Below, piece after piece: positions 22,198-33,642 of a DNA stretch of 64,000 nucleotides. The translations under genes and the position numbers were made by a program. Source of the DNA: Bretschneidera sinensis (lineage: Eukaryota > Streptophyta > Magnoliopsida > Brassicales > Akaniaceae); contig CM043698.1 of NCBI GenBank assembly GCA_023935145.1, positions 144,765,625-144,829,624 of the forward strand, read 5' to 3'. How positions within the stretch are numbered: the stretch's first letter is position 1; each line of letters opens with the position of its first letter. The notes under the pieces are model-generated. The model did not search any database. It saw nothing but the letters and a program-made list of their open reading frames with translations, and was not told where the DNA came from.

Positions 22198-23085
22198 TTA
22201 ATCTCTTTTGATTTTGTCTACTCCGTCTTCCATGGGGAATTTGATTTTGAGGTGATGGGTAGAGACAACCGCTCGGAGTTTATTTAGTGTAGGTCGTCCA
22301 AGTATCATGTTGTAGGAGGAGGGTTGTCGAACAATTAACAAAGTGGAGTGCACAGTTGTTATTCGGGGTGTCGTCCCTGCAGTTACCGGGAGGGTTATGC
22401 TGCCTTCTGTAAAGACTGGTCCCCCTGAGAAGCCATAGAGTGGAGTGGAGACCAACTCTAGATGTGTATCGCCCAATTGCATTTGTTGAAAGGCATCATA
22501 AAAGAGAATGTCGGTCAAGCTCCCGTTGTCGACCAGGACTCGTCTTATTTCATGATTGGCCACGAGGAGTGAAATTACAATAGCATCGTCATGTGGGATC
22601 TGCACTCCTTCTAAGTCTTCGTCCGAAAATGAAATGATTTATCCTGTCTTAGGTCGTTTATGAGGTCCAAAGACAGAGGCTATTAACCTGACATAAGACC
22701 TACTGCGAGCATGCGACGCCCCTCTAGCAGCGGGCACTCTGTAAATGGTCTTGATGATCTTTGCCACGGGGGCCTCTGGTTTTTTCTAGCTAGGCTCCCT
22801 ATAACTTGGCCCTGGGCTCTTCCGAATTGCCCTTGTAGGTCTGTTTTGCTCAAGAGGGCGTTCAGGGCTTCTGCGTGCTCGTTCATCGAATTTCTCCTAT
22901 CATGGCCCGACGTATTCTTTTAGATGCCCTCGATTGATGAGGGCATCGATCTGGTTTTTTAGGGCCTTACATTCTTCCGTGTCATGACCAAAATTTCTGT
23001 GGAATCTACACCAAGCATTTCGATCTGGGTTGAGGTTTGGTGGTCTTGGGGGCCATTGCAAGAGGTCCCTGTCGTGAATCTGCAT
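22198..23085 (-). pseudogene. Nucleocapsid-like region and retroviral-type aspartic protease of the Tat element
   Basis: 23085-22900 holds the zinc-knuckle-like CRFHRNFGHDTEEC. 22605-22198 encodes the protease that would cut the gag-pol polyprotein. Its active-site motif reads RRVLVDNGSLTDILF, with DNGS where most retropepsins have D(S/T)G; DNGS is usual in this plant lineage. The MILGRPTLNKLRAVVST block that closes the fold is present. Stops lie between the parts. Confidence 0.8.
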
Positions 23086-23340
23086 TAGAATGTTGGTCCT
23101 GGAGGCATTCAGTGGTGAGTAGTTATGGATTTGCCTCGGAGTTCTGGCTCCGGTTCTGAAGGCTGCAAGATTCCGAGATCTATCCTCAAAAGGCCTGAGG
23201 GTTCTAGGTTTCTCATCGCGGAACGGTCGCTTAGTGGGCTCGCGGCAGGGACTAGTAGGGCTTTTCTTCCTCCTTTCCGTGTCTCCTTCGCGTTCTCTTC
23301 AGAATGCATGATCGTCTTCTGCCAGCATGTATTTTTCGGC

Positions 23341-24255
23341 TCACGCCAAGACTTCACTCATATCCATAGGCGGATGTCTGATGAGTTTTGAACTGAAGAA
23401 TCCAGATCTTAGTCCATTTTTGAATGCCAAGAGCTGAACACTGGAATCAAGATCTGGGATCTCCCAAGCTGCAGTATTGAATCTAGAAATATAGGCGCGA
23501 AGCTTTTCTCCTTTTGACTGGACAATATTGAACAGCGACTCTGAAGTTTTCTTGGGTCTTTTGCTGCTGATGAAATGAGAGGCGAAAGCATAGCTTAGGT
23601 CTTTGAAGGTGCGGATGCCTCCTGGTTTCAAACGGGAATACCACGTCCCAGCCGCTTTCTCAAGGGTCAATGGAAATGCCCGGCACATCACAGGGTCCGA
23701 ATGTCTATAGAGGGTCATTGTGGTTCGGTAGTGCTGGAGATGATCCAGGGGATCAGTGGATCCATCGTAAGGTTTAATTTGTGGCATTCAAAAATTTGGT
23801 GGGAGGGGGGCGTCGAGGACTTCTTGTGTGAAAGGTGGGTCCTGCACATCGAGATCATCGCTAATACTGTGGCTGCGTTCTCTAAACGCCTCATTAATTC
23901 GCCCCTCTATGTCCTCAATTCACTTGCCAAACCCTTCGCTGTTCTTGGGCACGGGACTTTCTCCGAACTTGGCTGGGGGAGGTGAGTGGGTTGCCGAACA
24001 GTCATCTGCTGGTGGTCGATGGTTGGCGGAACCGTTGTGACCTGGTTCTTGTGACGGGAGTGGTACAGTATGCTGAGGTCTATCGCGAACTTCGGCAGCC
24101 AGATCGGCTACTAGTTGTGTGAGCTTTGTGAATTGTGCCTGGAGCGTACCTTCATTCGGGTGAGCCTCGGGTTCGGCTGAGGAACTCGCTCCCGATTGTT
24201 GTCCCGACCGTAGTACGCGAGCGCCTAGATCCCTGGCGGGTGTTTTTGGGGGCAT
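23341..24255 (-). pseudogene. gag of the Tat gypsy element (broken)
   Basis: Capsid precursor. It starts at 24255 (MPPKTPARDLGARVL), about 60 bp after the PBS. A stop near 23918 and a missing stretch separate this N-terminal part from the retrotransposon gag core at 23787-23341, which contains PYDGSTDPLDHLQHYRTTM, AFPLTLEKAAGTWYSRLKPG and the LFNIVQSKGEKLRAYISRF block typical of plant Ty3 gag. The nucleocapsid-like CRFHRNFGHDTEEC follows at about 23010. Family assignment is firm; the reading frame is not intact. Confidence 0.85.
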
Positions 24256-24314
24256 GATAACAGATGAGTTCTTTTGGACTTCTTCGCTGTTACTGTCAGC
24301 GAGAGATGTGGTTT

Positions 24315-24330
24315 CCCACGGACGGCGCCA
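24315..24330 (-). promoter_or_regulatory. Primer-binding site of the gypsy element
   Basis: On the minus strand TGGCGCCGTCCGTGGG lies three bases (GAT) inside the 5' LTR. TGGCGCC is the usual start of plant gypsy PBSs that pair with a tRNA 3' end other than initiator Met; the exact tRNA is not resolved here. Confidence 0.8.
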
Positions 24331-24333
24331 ATC

Positions 24334-25023
24334 TGTTGATGCCAAACATATGTGTTACTGAGCTGGAGATCAGACTGCGAAGGTACCTGCACAGGGAAAG
24401 AGAGTGGCTATGGGGTCGACGGAGGGGATGCCTCCGAGGATGCTCCGATGCTTAAGTTAGGGCAAAATCAAGTGTATATATCGGAAGTTGAAAAAGAATC
24501 CGTTCGTTTTGAATGCTTACCAAGTCCTTTTTATAGAGTTTCAAAGGCGGTATTGGGCCTAGGGCGGCAGCGATACGATGCCCCAACTGGGTTGGGTAAT
24601 GATACCTATGAGGCCCAGCTAGGTGGCTGGGGCCGTTCGCTAGGGCTTTTGCCTTGCTGGCTTGATCAGGAGCCCTCCAGATACAAGGGCGGTTGCTCAC
24701 CTGACATCCTAACTTGGTTTCGAAATGATGCCTAGGAGGCCCAGTTGGATAGCCAGGGGCCGTTCGTTAGGGCTTAGCCTTGATGGCTTGATCACAAGCC
24801 GTTTACGTGTCTGGAGTAGTTTGCCGACCTGACACCCAACTTGGTTGGGCAATGATGGCGTGGAAGGCGGTGATGACGTGGGGGTCGAGTGGCCCTGTAG
24901 GGCGGTTATGACCTGGAGGCTAAGCTGCCCGGTCCTGGATCGTCCACGTGTCTTCTAAAGACCTGCTATTAAGTGGATCCACGCGTCGTCTTCCTATTGG
25001 AGGAGTATTTTTTGGCAGTATCA
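24334..25023 (-). repeat. 5' LTR of the gypsy element
   Basis: 690 bp, TG...CA ends. The primer-binding site abuts its inner end, and the gag frame opens just beyond on the minus strand. Confidence 0.93.
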
Positions 25024-25028
25024 GTTCT
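25024..25028. repeat. Target-site duplication (GTTCT), right copy, of the gypsy element
   Basis: GTTCT follows the terminal CA of the right LTR; the protease gene resumes here. Confidence 0.9.
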
Positions 25029-25358
25029 GTTCAAAGAACCTCAATTATGCAGCACCCGAATTCTTATGCTTATGGCTTGAACTTATTAGACATTAGCGGC
25101 GGCGATAAACGCTTACATTTACCATTAGACACCTTTAAAGTTCAAGCCAGCAAAGTTGGTGGTGTCATTTCGAAAGAGCCAACCTCAAAATAGAGCCGAA
25201 GAATTTGTTTGTCATCATCCCGGATGAGAAGTTCTTCATGCTAGCAGTTGCCCCACTAGATGTGAAAAAATATTATGCAACAACATAATACGAGATTCAT
25301 TTTTTATCTCTATGATAAGGATCTTTGGTTTATGCTCGAAAGCTGTGCTGAAGATTGA

Positions 25359-25939
25359 GGTTGATTTTTCAATAATGATTGTCTGTTTTTATATTTCATA
25401 AATTCTTTATCAATATTGTATTATTGCTAAAAGGGGACTTCGTAAACAAAAATAAAAGTTTGTTGGAATAATATCACAGTAATGAATATAATAGGGGCTA
25501 TTATTCACTTAAATGAAGGGTATACAACATAAATATGAATCAAACCTTTAATTCAAAGCCCATAATAAGATCGTTAAAGTTATTTTTATCGCAACTTTAC
25601 ACCAAAACAAATACTCAAATTATCAGTAAAAGCTCTCCATCCATTACTAATGAGATACCATGACCCACTCGTTACAATGACTTCGTTAATGACAAAATAG
25701 TAAATTGCATAAAGCATCAAATGATCCTGATGTGTGGGTCAAATGATCCTACTGCTTCAGCTATAGAAATTCCCACATTGAAAACAATATTCATCACCTA
25801 GTTTAGGCATGATCCAAGTTCGAATTCCCTCGCTATTAATTATGTATAAAAAACGATCAACTCAATTCAAACAAGAGAAAAACATTAATATTTTATGATA
25901 TCTTGAGATAAGTACCTTCTTTGATTCCTCATCTTCATT
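25359..25939. other. Intergenic; 3' flank of the protease relic
   Basis: No gene, RNA or clear repeat seen. Moderately AT-rich. Confidence 0.5.
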
Positions 25940-26730
25940 TACATTATCAGCTCTCATGCTCTCCAATAGCCTATCTACTTCTTTTCTCTAAGATCACTAT
26001 TTTCACCAAGCCAACTCAATATCTTAGAAATCAAATGAGGATTGGCCCTCCGCCCTTTATTTTCTGCCTGCACAACTAAAGCTTCCTTAAAGCACTCAAA
26101 AGCCTTCTCCATATTATCATTATTCATATACCCTGCGTCCCTGCCGCAGCAATAACCCAACTATTCGGAGTTCTAGTCTTCTGTTTCTTGACTATGTCCT
26201 GTAGCATCGCTTCAGCTTTCTCAACCATTCCCCTCTGAGAATACCCAATAAGAAGAACACTTGGCACTCTGGAATAGTAATTTTGACAAGAGGACTTCCA
26301 CTCTCAAGCAATTTCTCAGTTTCTTCAAGCTCCCCAAGCTTCACTAAAGAACCCAGCATGGTTATATAATCCCTGTTGATTTGCTTCTTACACAGGACTT
26401 TTTGAAGTCCCCACAGCCTTATCATCTCATCTTTCTTTTTCCTTTTTTTTTGATAATACTTATCATCTCATCTTTATTTCCAAGACTTGCATAGATTGAA
26501 ATCAAATGATTGTAGCCTAGTGCATCTTTACACACTTTCTCCTCACATTTCCTTGATACCTTCCTTTGTGTAGATGTTGGCCACCATGGAATACATGGTC
26601 CAGTCCATGGAGATGTAAGGCTGGCTCTCCATTTCTTGAAGAACTTTCTCTAAGTTATTAAGACAGGACTTTGCTTGCCCGGCAAGCTTTATTTGTAATA
26701 AACTATAGGATCTGGGGGTTTCTCCCCAAT
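25940..26730 (-). pseudogene. Pentatricopeptide-repeat (PPR) protein pseudogene, fragment
   Basis: Minus-strand pieces in different frames read MIRLWGLQKVLCKKQINRDY, MLGSLVKLGELEETEKLLES, NDNMEKAFECFKEALV and ISKILSWLGENSDLREKK. They are spaced like 35-residue PPR units. Upstream pieces near 26700-26530 fit earlier repeats. The wording resembles the mitochondrial P-class PPR group of At2g20710 type, which bind organelle RNA. Frames are broken near 26190 and 26430; at 26430-26470 the string atctcatcttt is duplicated around a T-rich insert. No N-terminal targeting part is visible, so it is a C-terminal remnant. Confidence 0.75.
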
Positions 26731-27183
26731 TTCTTTATGCTTAGCACTCAATGGATGCTGCTGTTTGAATAAGATTTATCCTTTCAAAAATTGTCAAGAT
26801 TACATAGTTTAGTACTATAATTAATTTATATTAAGAAAAAATTTGATATACCAAGCTTCTTTTTTTTACAGAGAAAAAAAAAACAGTGATCATCAGATAA
26901 TGCAAATCAGCACAGTCCAAATAAGGATTGATAATCTGCTCCATAAAGAACAAGGCTCCAGTTAAAAATGCTGCAAGTATAATAGGAAGCTGACTAGTCC
27001 ATTGATCATGGTTACCAGATAATAACTTAGTGTCTTTGAAAAAAAATATCATAGTGACTTAATTCTGAAAAATTCCAATGCAGTGTGCAAATAATTTCTA
27101 CTTTCTGCATGTTACATCTGAAAAATTGCTATTACGATATACGAAAGTCTTAAGGAGTTTCCAGAAAAGTTTCTAATTAGCTC

Positions 27184-27970
27184 ATGTATGTGTTACTGTG
27201 TATCTTTTCTAATAGCTTTTTACATCACAGCCAATATATGACACAAAATAATGAAACAAAAAAGATAGATAGATTCCCTATTAAGAGACTTAAAATACTG
27301 CATTTCCTGCCTTCTCATCCTAGGACTGTTGCTAAACATGAAACTTTTCATTGCTGCACCACCAAGAGTAGTTTATGTCATTTCTGTGTAACCTCCATGA
27401 GGATGAGAGAAGTATTGCTGGTGATGAAACGATTGATAATGCGAATAAAAAAATACTGATGAAGTTGCTCGCTTGGATGCAGAGAAGAGGTTAAAGTAGA
27501 AGTAAACCGCTCAAGCCAGAAGGAGGTGGCGTACAGGATATATGACCATACCCAAGTCAGGTTTCTTTGATTCAAAATCAGAAGAAGACATGCCAAGGCC
27601 ATACAGGGGGACCAGTGAAGTGATAGCGATGTTAGCCTTGAACACAGGGTAGTTCTGCTGCTGCTTGTAAGAACCGAAGGAGGTTTGGGCATGCAGCCAC
27701 ATGTAAATGCATGGACAACAAGGTCTTGTTCAGAGAGTGGACTCCATTTCAGCTTGAGTGAGACATCTCCATCAGATTCAAGTGAGAATCAGGCCCAAAG
27801 AAGATTTGTTCCTATATAGCTGTGCAACCTGGTAGGAAAATAAGATCGTCTTAGGACAAAGCAGATGTCAGTAAGCATATACACACACTTATAGAAAGAT
27901 CAGAAGACATTCAATACAATACTTTGTTTACATGTTTGATAAAGAGAAGGGTAATATATGTACGAAACAC
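27184..27970 (-). pseudogene. RMA-type RING E3 ligase pseudogene (third copy)
   Basis: Homologous along its length to the intact gene at 39073-39970, including the 3' end (GCATTTCCTGCCTTCTC), the HHQQYF region and the 5' splice acceptor. A deletion near 27715 removes the first half of the RING finger, which in the intact gene runs CNIC...CGHLYCWPC. The start codon is destroyed: ATGGAACAA reads ATATAGGAACAA near 27812. Other frameshifts are scattered. Further intron homology to the intact gene reappears at about 29272-29480, beyond the exostosin fragments. Confidence 0.85.
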
Positions 27971-29065
27971 ACATACACACATAAATATATGGAGATGGAC
28001 CGCCAACCAAACCACTTAGTTTTCCAGTTTGGTGATTGATATATCCTAGGTATTTGCATTGCATAGGGCTCCAATTGAGTTCTTCTGGAGACGAAAAACT
28101 AGCATCCTGGCCCCTGTTACAAAACTGAAGTGCCTACAAATTAGTATATAATTTTAGCACCATGAAATTAATCCCAAAAGGATACAAATGTTCCAAAGCC
28201 AGTTGTTAGCCATATAGGGTATATATAGGCTGAAAAACCTACATGAACCAGATTAATAAATTAAATAGTGCTAGTTGCAGCTGATCAAATTCATAATGAG
28301 AATAATTTCTGTTGCAATAGTGGATGCTTACAAACAAAGAAAAGTGATACACTTACCAAAACATGGCATGAAAGCATGAAATGATCAACGCCAAGGTTAC
28401 GGTTCCAGTAGGGGTATCTTCCTGCTACAAGATTGACATAGTCTACGATAGTGCTTCTTATGGGATGAAAATCATACGAGTCATGCTCATAGACAAAACA
28501 GACCATCTCTGCCACGCTTCATAGAAGATAAAACATGTGTTCTTTCTTAGGATCTTTTGTTCGGAACCAGCTCTCAACCACCATCTTAAGAAACACAAAC
28601 ACACACATAAATATACAGAGATGGACTGCCAACCAAACCAGTTAGTCTACCAGTTTGGAGATTGAAACATCCTTGGTGGGGTTAAACCTCTCAGAGATAT
28701 ATGAATTGCATAGGGCTCGAATTGAGTTCTTCTCGAGATAACAAAGTGTAAAGCTAGCTTACAGCCCCTGTTACAAAATCGAAGTGCTAGTTGCAGCTGA
28801 TCAAACTCAGGGTGAGAATAATTTTTCGTTGCAATGCAGGATGCTTACAAACAAAGAAAAGTGATACACTTACCCAAACATGACATGAAAGCATGAAATG
28901 GTCAGCGCCAAGGCTACGGTTCCAATATGGGTATCTTCCTGCTACGAGATTGACGTAGTCTATGATAGTGCCTCTTATGGGATGAAAATCATGTGAGTCA
29001 CGTTAATAAACAAATCGGACCATATTTACCACACTAAATAGAAGGTAAAACAAGTGTTCTTTCTT
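27964..29065. repeat. Diverged direct repeat of about 500-600 bp holding a duplicated exostosin exon
   Basis: 27964-28510 and 28592-29035 share acacacataaatat, ggagatggac, cgccaaccaaacca, gcatagggctc, aatgagaataattt-like and the exon text ending ggatgaaaatcat. Period is about 630 bp. The copies differ by point changes and small indels. Confidence 0.8.
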
Positions 29066-29215
29066 CCCAGCTCTCAGTCTCCATCTTGTGGATAAAATTT
29101 CTTTCAGTGGAGTATATAATCTTGCAAGGACCATCGTTTAACAATGAGGCTTCCCTTCCTTGTAGACAAAGATTTTGAACTGCTTTTCCATTTCCAAGTA
29201 GCTCCTACAAGTGCA
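28290..29215 (-). pseudogene. GT47 exostosin-family glycosyltransferase pseudogene, partial, with a duplicated exon
   Basis: Minus-strand readings: SYLEMEKQFKIFVYKEGKPH near 29215-29155, GPCKIIYS-like near 29120, SWFRTKDPKKEHMFYL near 28590-28550, and [20 protein letters not shown] followed by DHFMLSCH near 28450-28360, ending at a splice donor ttttg/gtaagtg. These are consecutive motifs of plant exostosin-like Golgi glycosyltransferases (At5g03795 type). Frames are broken and the YPYWNRNLG exon exists twice (28370-28510 and 28880-29030). It lies inside what corresponds to the 5' intron of the RMA pseudogene, so one gene fragment landed in another or both were shuffled together. Confidence 0.8.
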
Positions 29216-30590
29216 AAGAACAAGTAACTCTGGAATTAGAGATGCAAATATGCAATTATATAAAAAGTATAAACCATGCCACCCTCCTAAACTGGAGATA
29301 ACTTCCTAAGGATCTATTTCTTTCCTCTTACTTTTTCACTCTACTAATGATAGCCTAAGATAAAGAACTGCAACTGGCCAGACTGGCTGCAAATGGATAA
29401 AAACTTGAGAAAGGCAAATGTTATTTAACCGACCATACATAGAAAAAAAGAATAAAAAACTGCCCTTCCTCTTTATCCCAACCAAAATAAAGACAGATGA
29501 AGGATGATGGCCAGAGTGCTAGCAGCATCAGTTATTATGAGGATCCTTAAGCTCTCTTTTCCTCTCCATTATAAAAGCTCAGAGGACCACTTGAGCTTTA
29601 TAAAAGCTGTTATTTTCTAATATATCCATTTTGATGCATATTTCAAATACAGAAATTGTGGACTGATTCAACTGAACAATTTAAAGTACGAACTACTTCA
29701 ATACAACAGATTTACCTTGTAGCAAGATTGCATAGACCAAGTCGAGGGCAAACAGAGCCTTAAAAGGCATGATTGAGAAATGTGCTTCTCCAAATGGACT
29801 TTTCTGTCAGGTTTAATTGAGACCAGAAGCTAACAAAACATATAGCATGAGGTGAGCTTGGAAGGAGAAGGAAAAGTATCATAAGAGAGAAGATTGTATC
29901 AGTTAACATACATAGCTTCTGTTGGAAACACTAGCTGCTTGCCTAATTCATGTTGCCCGCACCACTAAGATATAATGAGAAATCCACGAGATATAACACT
30001 CAACTTTGAAATGACTGGAAATTTGTGCAGCAGTCGTCATTGCTAGAAATCTCAACATGCTTTACTTGATGATGCATCTTTGAATTGAAATTTCCTCTTT
30101 AAGGATATATTTCCTAACAACAATTGCTGCAAAATGTGGTTTGTTAATAATGTTTGTTGTTTATATGTGAATATCAGACTAAAATTTTCTTAGAAAGTAA
30201 ATAAAGAAAAAAAAAAGATAATAAATATATAAATGAAAGACAAAAAAGAAAAACAAACAAGAAGATGTTCTCTAGAAAATCAGTTATACATTTAATGTGT
30301 TCTAAGGCTAGTAATTAATATTGGTTTCCATTAAAGAAACACTGACCTCTTTGGTGCTTTAGAAGGATGGTGTAAGCTAGGTCCTCAGCGAACTGATGCT
30401 CTTTAGAGAGAGGTGCCTGCAGAATCAGTTTGTTTATAAAGAAAATCAGTTTGGTTTTGGAAACTAGATTAGGAATATGGTCTGTTTAAATAGAATATTT
30501 CAGAGCCTGGAGAAGGGCACAAAAAGAGAATAAGTCAAATTTTTGGAAAAGATTTATTCTGGAATTTATAAATTTAGAGAAACAACATAC
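29216..30590. other. Intergenic; relic intron of the RMA pseudogene and 3' part of the resistance gene
   Basis: 29272-29480 is similar to 40170-40400 in the 5' intron of the intact RMA gene. Beyond 29600 I recognise nothing. 30350-30590 probably holds introns or 3' UTR of the CNL gene. An ORF at 30486-30677 is a shadow. Confidence 0.5.
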
Positions 30591-33500
30591 CTGTAGGTGG
30601 ATGGCCGCCTCTTTGCACATATTCCCTATCAATTTTGATGGTAGGGATGTGAGAAATCTTGTGCCAGTCCTCTCCACTACTCTTTTGGTAACGTTTTTTC
30701 AGAATTGGACACGTGGAGATATTCAATTCCTCTAGAGGTGCCATCTGAAGAAGGTGGTCCGGCAGCGCCTTTAACTTTTTACAACCATCAAAGAACGAAG
30801 TTGTGGCATTATTGTAATATTGCTACCACAACTAGTAATATTACTATCTTCTTTTTCTTCTTCAGTTGTCATCCCATCGTAATCCCACTCTTCCCAGTTT
30901 TCCATGACCACAAACTCAAGGGTTTTCAGTTTGGGGAAGGCAATAACTGATGAGAATGAAGATGACGTTGTGCCATCTGTCTCTATTCCCAAAAATCCAA
31001 CACCCACTTTTTTCACCATGTGCATTTTCGAAATGCTGAGATCTTGGAGGGAAGGCAATTTCCCCAGCGGAGGCAAATGCTCTAATTGGTGAAGATAGAA
31101 AAGTGAAATAAAACTCAGCTTAGTCAGTGACATTAGCCAATTGGAGAACATTGTGGCACCTCTGTAATATGAAATTTGTAACCTTTCCAAGTTGGGAGGT
31201 GGTTGTAGGGCTTCAAAGAGTTCTTCATGCGTATCCCCCTCTCCTCTCCCTCCATCAAATTCTAGATCCAATTGACGGATGTGTTTTTTGTTAAGATGCC
31301 GCGCTTTTCTAGCCTCTTGGACAGCTGTCACGTTTCCTAACCCTCTTATGGTAAGAGACCCACGAAGGTTGTTTAAATGTTCAAGATCTCCGAGAATCAT
31401 TGCTTCACTATCATCACCATCCCCTCTCACCACAAACTCCCTTAATGTACGGAGAGAAGTTAATCTTTCCATTCCCTTTTGGCATAAAGCTTACGCGACT
31501 AATTCCATAATTCTCTAAATGCCTCAACTTGATTAGTTTGCCCATCCCATGAGGTAGTCTTTCAAGTTCGTAACAAAATTTAATTTTCAACGTTTGCAAA
31601 TTGCACGAGTTACACATCGATTCAGGTAATTTTTTCAATTTATAATTATGAGACAAGTCAATATATCTCAAATGAATTAATTTTCCCACCTCTTCTGGAA
31701 GCTCTTCAATTGGACAAAACTTAATTTTCAACGTTTGCAAATTGCACAAGTTACACACTGATTCAGATAGTTTTTTCAAATTATTATTGTGAGACAAGTC
31801 AATATATCTCAAATGAATTAATTTTCCTACCTCTTCTGGAAGCTCTTCAATTGAATTTGATTTGTAATCTGTAGAAAATTTCAATGTCCTCAGATATGTC
31901 AATTGATCAAATAAATTACTTAAGGCCCCATCAATCATTGATCCGTTTCTATCAAAATCAACCAGAATACTACGCAATTTCTTCGCATTATCAATTGAAA
32001 CAGGAATTGATGCATAGTTTTGTAGCTCCATCCTTAAATGACGAGCTTTAACATGAGAATAGTTTAGTTTAGGCTCTTTAGCACCATCGCACTCCATCAC
32101 AATACATTCTCCTTTTGTCAAAAATTGAGCAAAATCATGAACTATATCATCTTGCAAATTATAATGTCACCATCAACGCCCTTTCCAAAATCTTGAAACA
32201 AAGAGCGAGTTGTTAAGGTTTTAAAGTATTCTTCTTCTACCTCTTCCATCTCTATATTTCGATTGGAGCTCAAATAACCTTGTGCCATCCACATTTGGAT
32301 CAATTCATTTTTATCTATCACATAGTCTTTTGGAAATATGGCGCAGTATGAGAAGCATCGTCTCACTGTAGAGGGTAAGTCATAATAGCTCAGAAGCAAA
32401 GGCAGAAAAAGCTCTACTTCAGCTCCTTCCAATTCCCATATCCCACTACGCAAAACATTCTCCCATTCCTCTCTTCTTTCTTTAAAGCGCATCAGACTTC
32501 CTAACGTCTTTGCGGCAAGAAGTAATCCTTTACACTTTCCTGCAATTTGACGACCTAAGACTTCCAAATTTTCACGCTCTTCGTTGGTCTTTCATAAAAT
32601 GCTACTTGACTAAACAACGACCAACATTCTTCTTCAGACAATATTTTTAATTGAAATAGGTTAGTGGTTCTTATCGTTTTTGCAACTGTGTCCTTACGTG
32701 TCGTCACTAAGATTCTACTCCCCATGGAACCACATTTCAGAGTTTCTATCAATTGCTCAAACTTTTTAACATCTTCAGTCCACACATCATCCAAGAAAAG
32801 AAAGAACTTTTTGTCCATAATAGATTGACGAATACGTTGTAATAAAGCTTCAAATTCGACAATATTTGGAGCAGCATCTGTCAAAGCTTCAATAATTGCT
32901 CTAGCAACTTTGGTCTTATCAAAAGGATCTGAAACACACACCCACGCTTTCTTTTGAAAGTGGGCATCCACTTCATCATCATTATAGACTAGTTGTGCAA
33001 GAGTTGTCTTCCCCAATCCTCCCATCCCAACTATAGAAAGGATATGGAGATTGATTTGATCTTGACTACTCTCACTCAACATGTTTACTAGTCTATTCTT
33101 ATCTTGAACTCTACCGTGCACCTTTGATACATCTACTATAGAAGCAGTTTTTTCTCGCTCAAGTTCTACAGTTTTCCTCCCTTCAATAAACTTGTATTTT
33201 TTTCTTTCATTTGCAATAACATCTAATCTTTCATTCAGATCTTTTATCTTGAGAGCAATATCGCGATGCAACACGACTCGATTGAAACAAAAACAAGGGG
33301 AAGAGAAGAAGGAGCATACCTTCTTCATAACAGCGACATTTTCACCTTTATTCGCTTCTTTCCCTTCAATTGTTGGTGTGAGAATTGCAGTGTTCCACTC
33401 ACCCAACACATCCTCCACATCGTAGGATGCATCTTTGAGCTTATCTAACCAACGTCTCACAGTGGCGTATTTCACCTGTCTCATCTCTGCATCATCAAGC

Positions 33501-33642
33501 ACAGCTTGGATGGCCTCGAACTTGTCTTTGAGGCTGTCGAGTTCTTCCTCCACACCCACGACCAGTGTCGCCTTTTATCCACCAGTTGAACAAGAGCGGA
33601 GAGCAATTTTTCCAGGACTACAGAAACGATCGCATCAGCCAT
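30591..33642 (-). pseudogene. CC-NBS-LRR (CNL) disease-resistance gene, RGA-like, broken by about five frameshifts
   Basis: The start at 33642 (MADAIVSVVLEKLLSALVQL) opens an Rx-type coiled coil. NB-ARC motifs follow: P-loop GMGGLGKTTLAQ, RNBS-A KKAWVCVSDPFDK, kinase-2 KKFFLFLDDVW, RNBS-B GSRILVTTRKD, GLPL as CKGLLLAAK (Pro lost), RNBS-D CFSYCAIFPKDY. LRRs follow, with two near-identical units (EELPEEVGKLIHLRYIDLSH). The C-terminal end HKISHIPTIKIDREYVQRGG stops at a splice donor (30590). Frameshifts lie near 33560, 32565, 32150, 31455 and 30785. The 32150 lesion looks like a 4-bp loss that removes the His and Asp of the MHD switch motif (expected CKMHDIVHD). Such proteins are intracellular immune receptors; this copy cannot make one. 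Length fits one large exon. Confidence 0.92.

Larger units (their letters stand above)
3085..25023 (-). mobile_element. Ty3/gypsy LTR retrotransposon, Tat lineage, carrying a nested copia element
   Basis: Two 690-bp LTRs beginning TGTTGATGCC and ending GTATCA flank the element, and the 5-bp target duplication GTTCT is present at 3080-3084 and 25024-25028. Coding order on the minus strand is gag, protease, reverse transcriptase, RNase H, a second RNase H-like domain and integrase, so the 5' LTR is the right-hand one. The second RNase H (SNNEVEYEALIAGM) and an extra antisense ORF between pol and the 3' LTR point to the Tat group. Without the 10.45-kb copia insertion and its duplicated 5 bp the element is about 11.5 kb. 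The LTRs differ at about 32 of 690 positions by hand count, nearly all transitions. Many stops and frameshifts in gag-pol make it non-autonomous now. Confidence 0.93.
2211..25358 (+). pseudogene. Nepenthesin/CDR1-type aspartic protease pseudogene, split by a retrotransposon
   Basis: The readable parts are 2211-3084 and 25029-25358. They encode a signal peptide (MKTFQAFAVVMSFF), the propeptide motif VIHRDSPESPFY, the first catalytic region LTLDTGG with the cysteine-rich CQPCQQC insert typical of plant nepenthesins, the block TTGILGMNQDLISL, and after the insertion the LNLLDISGGDKRL block and a tail ending YARKLC-like. These plant enzymes are secreted or apoplastic proteases; CDR1 acts in disease resistance. 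The copy is dead: a frameshift near 2515, an in-frame TAA at about 2795, another frameshift near 3010, the active-site DTGS changed to DTGG, and the second catalytic DSG region missing around 25170. A 21.9-kb gypsy element interrupts it, flanked by GTTCT. Whether decay or insertion came first cannot be told. Confidence 0.88.
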
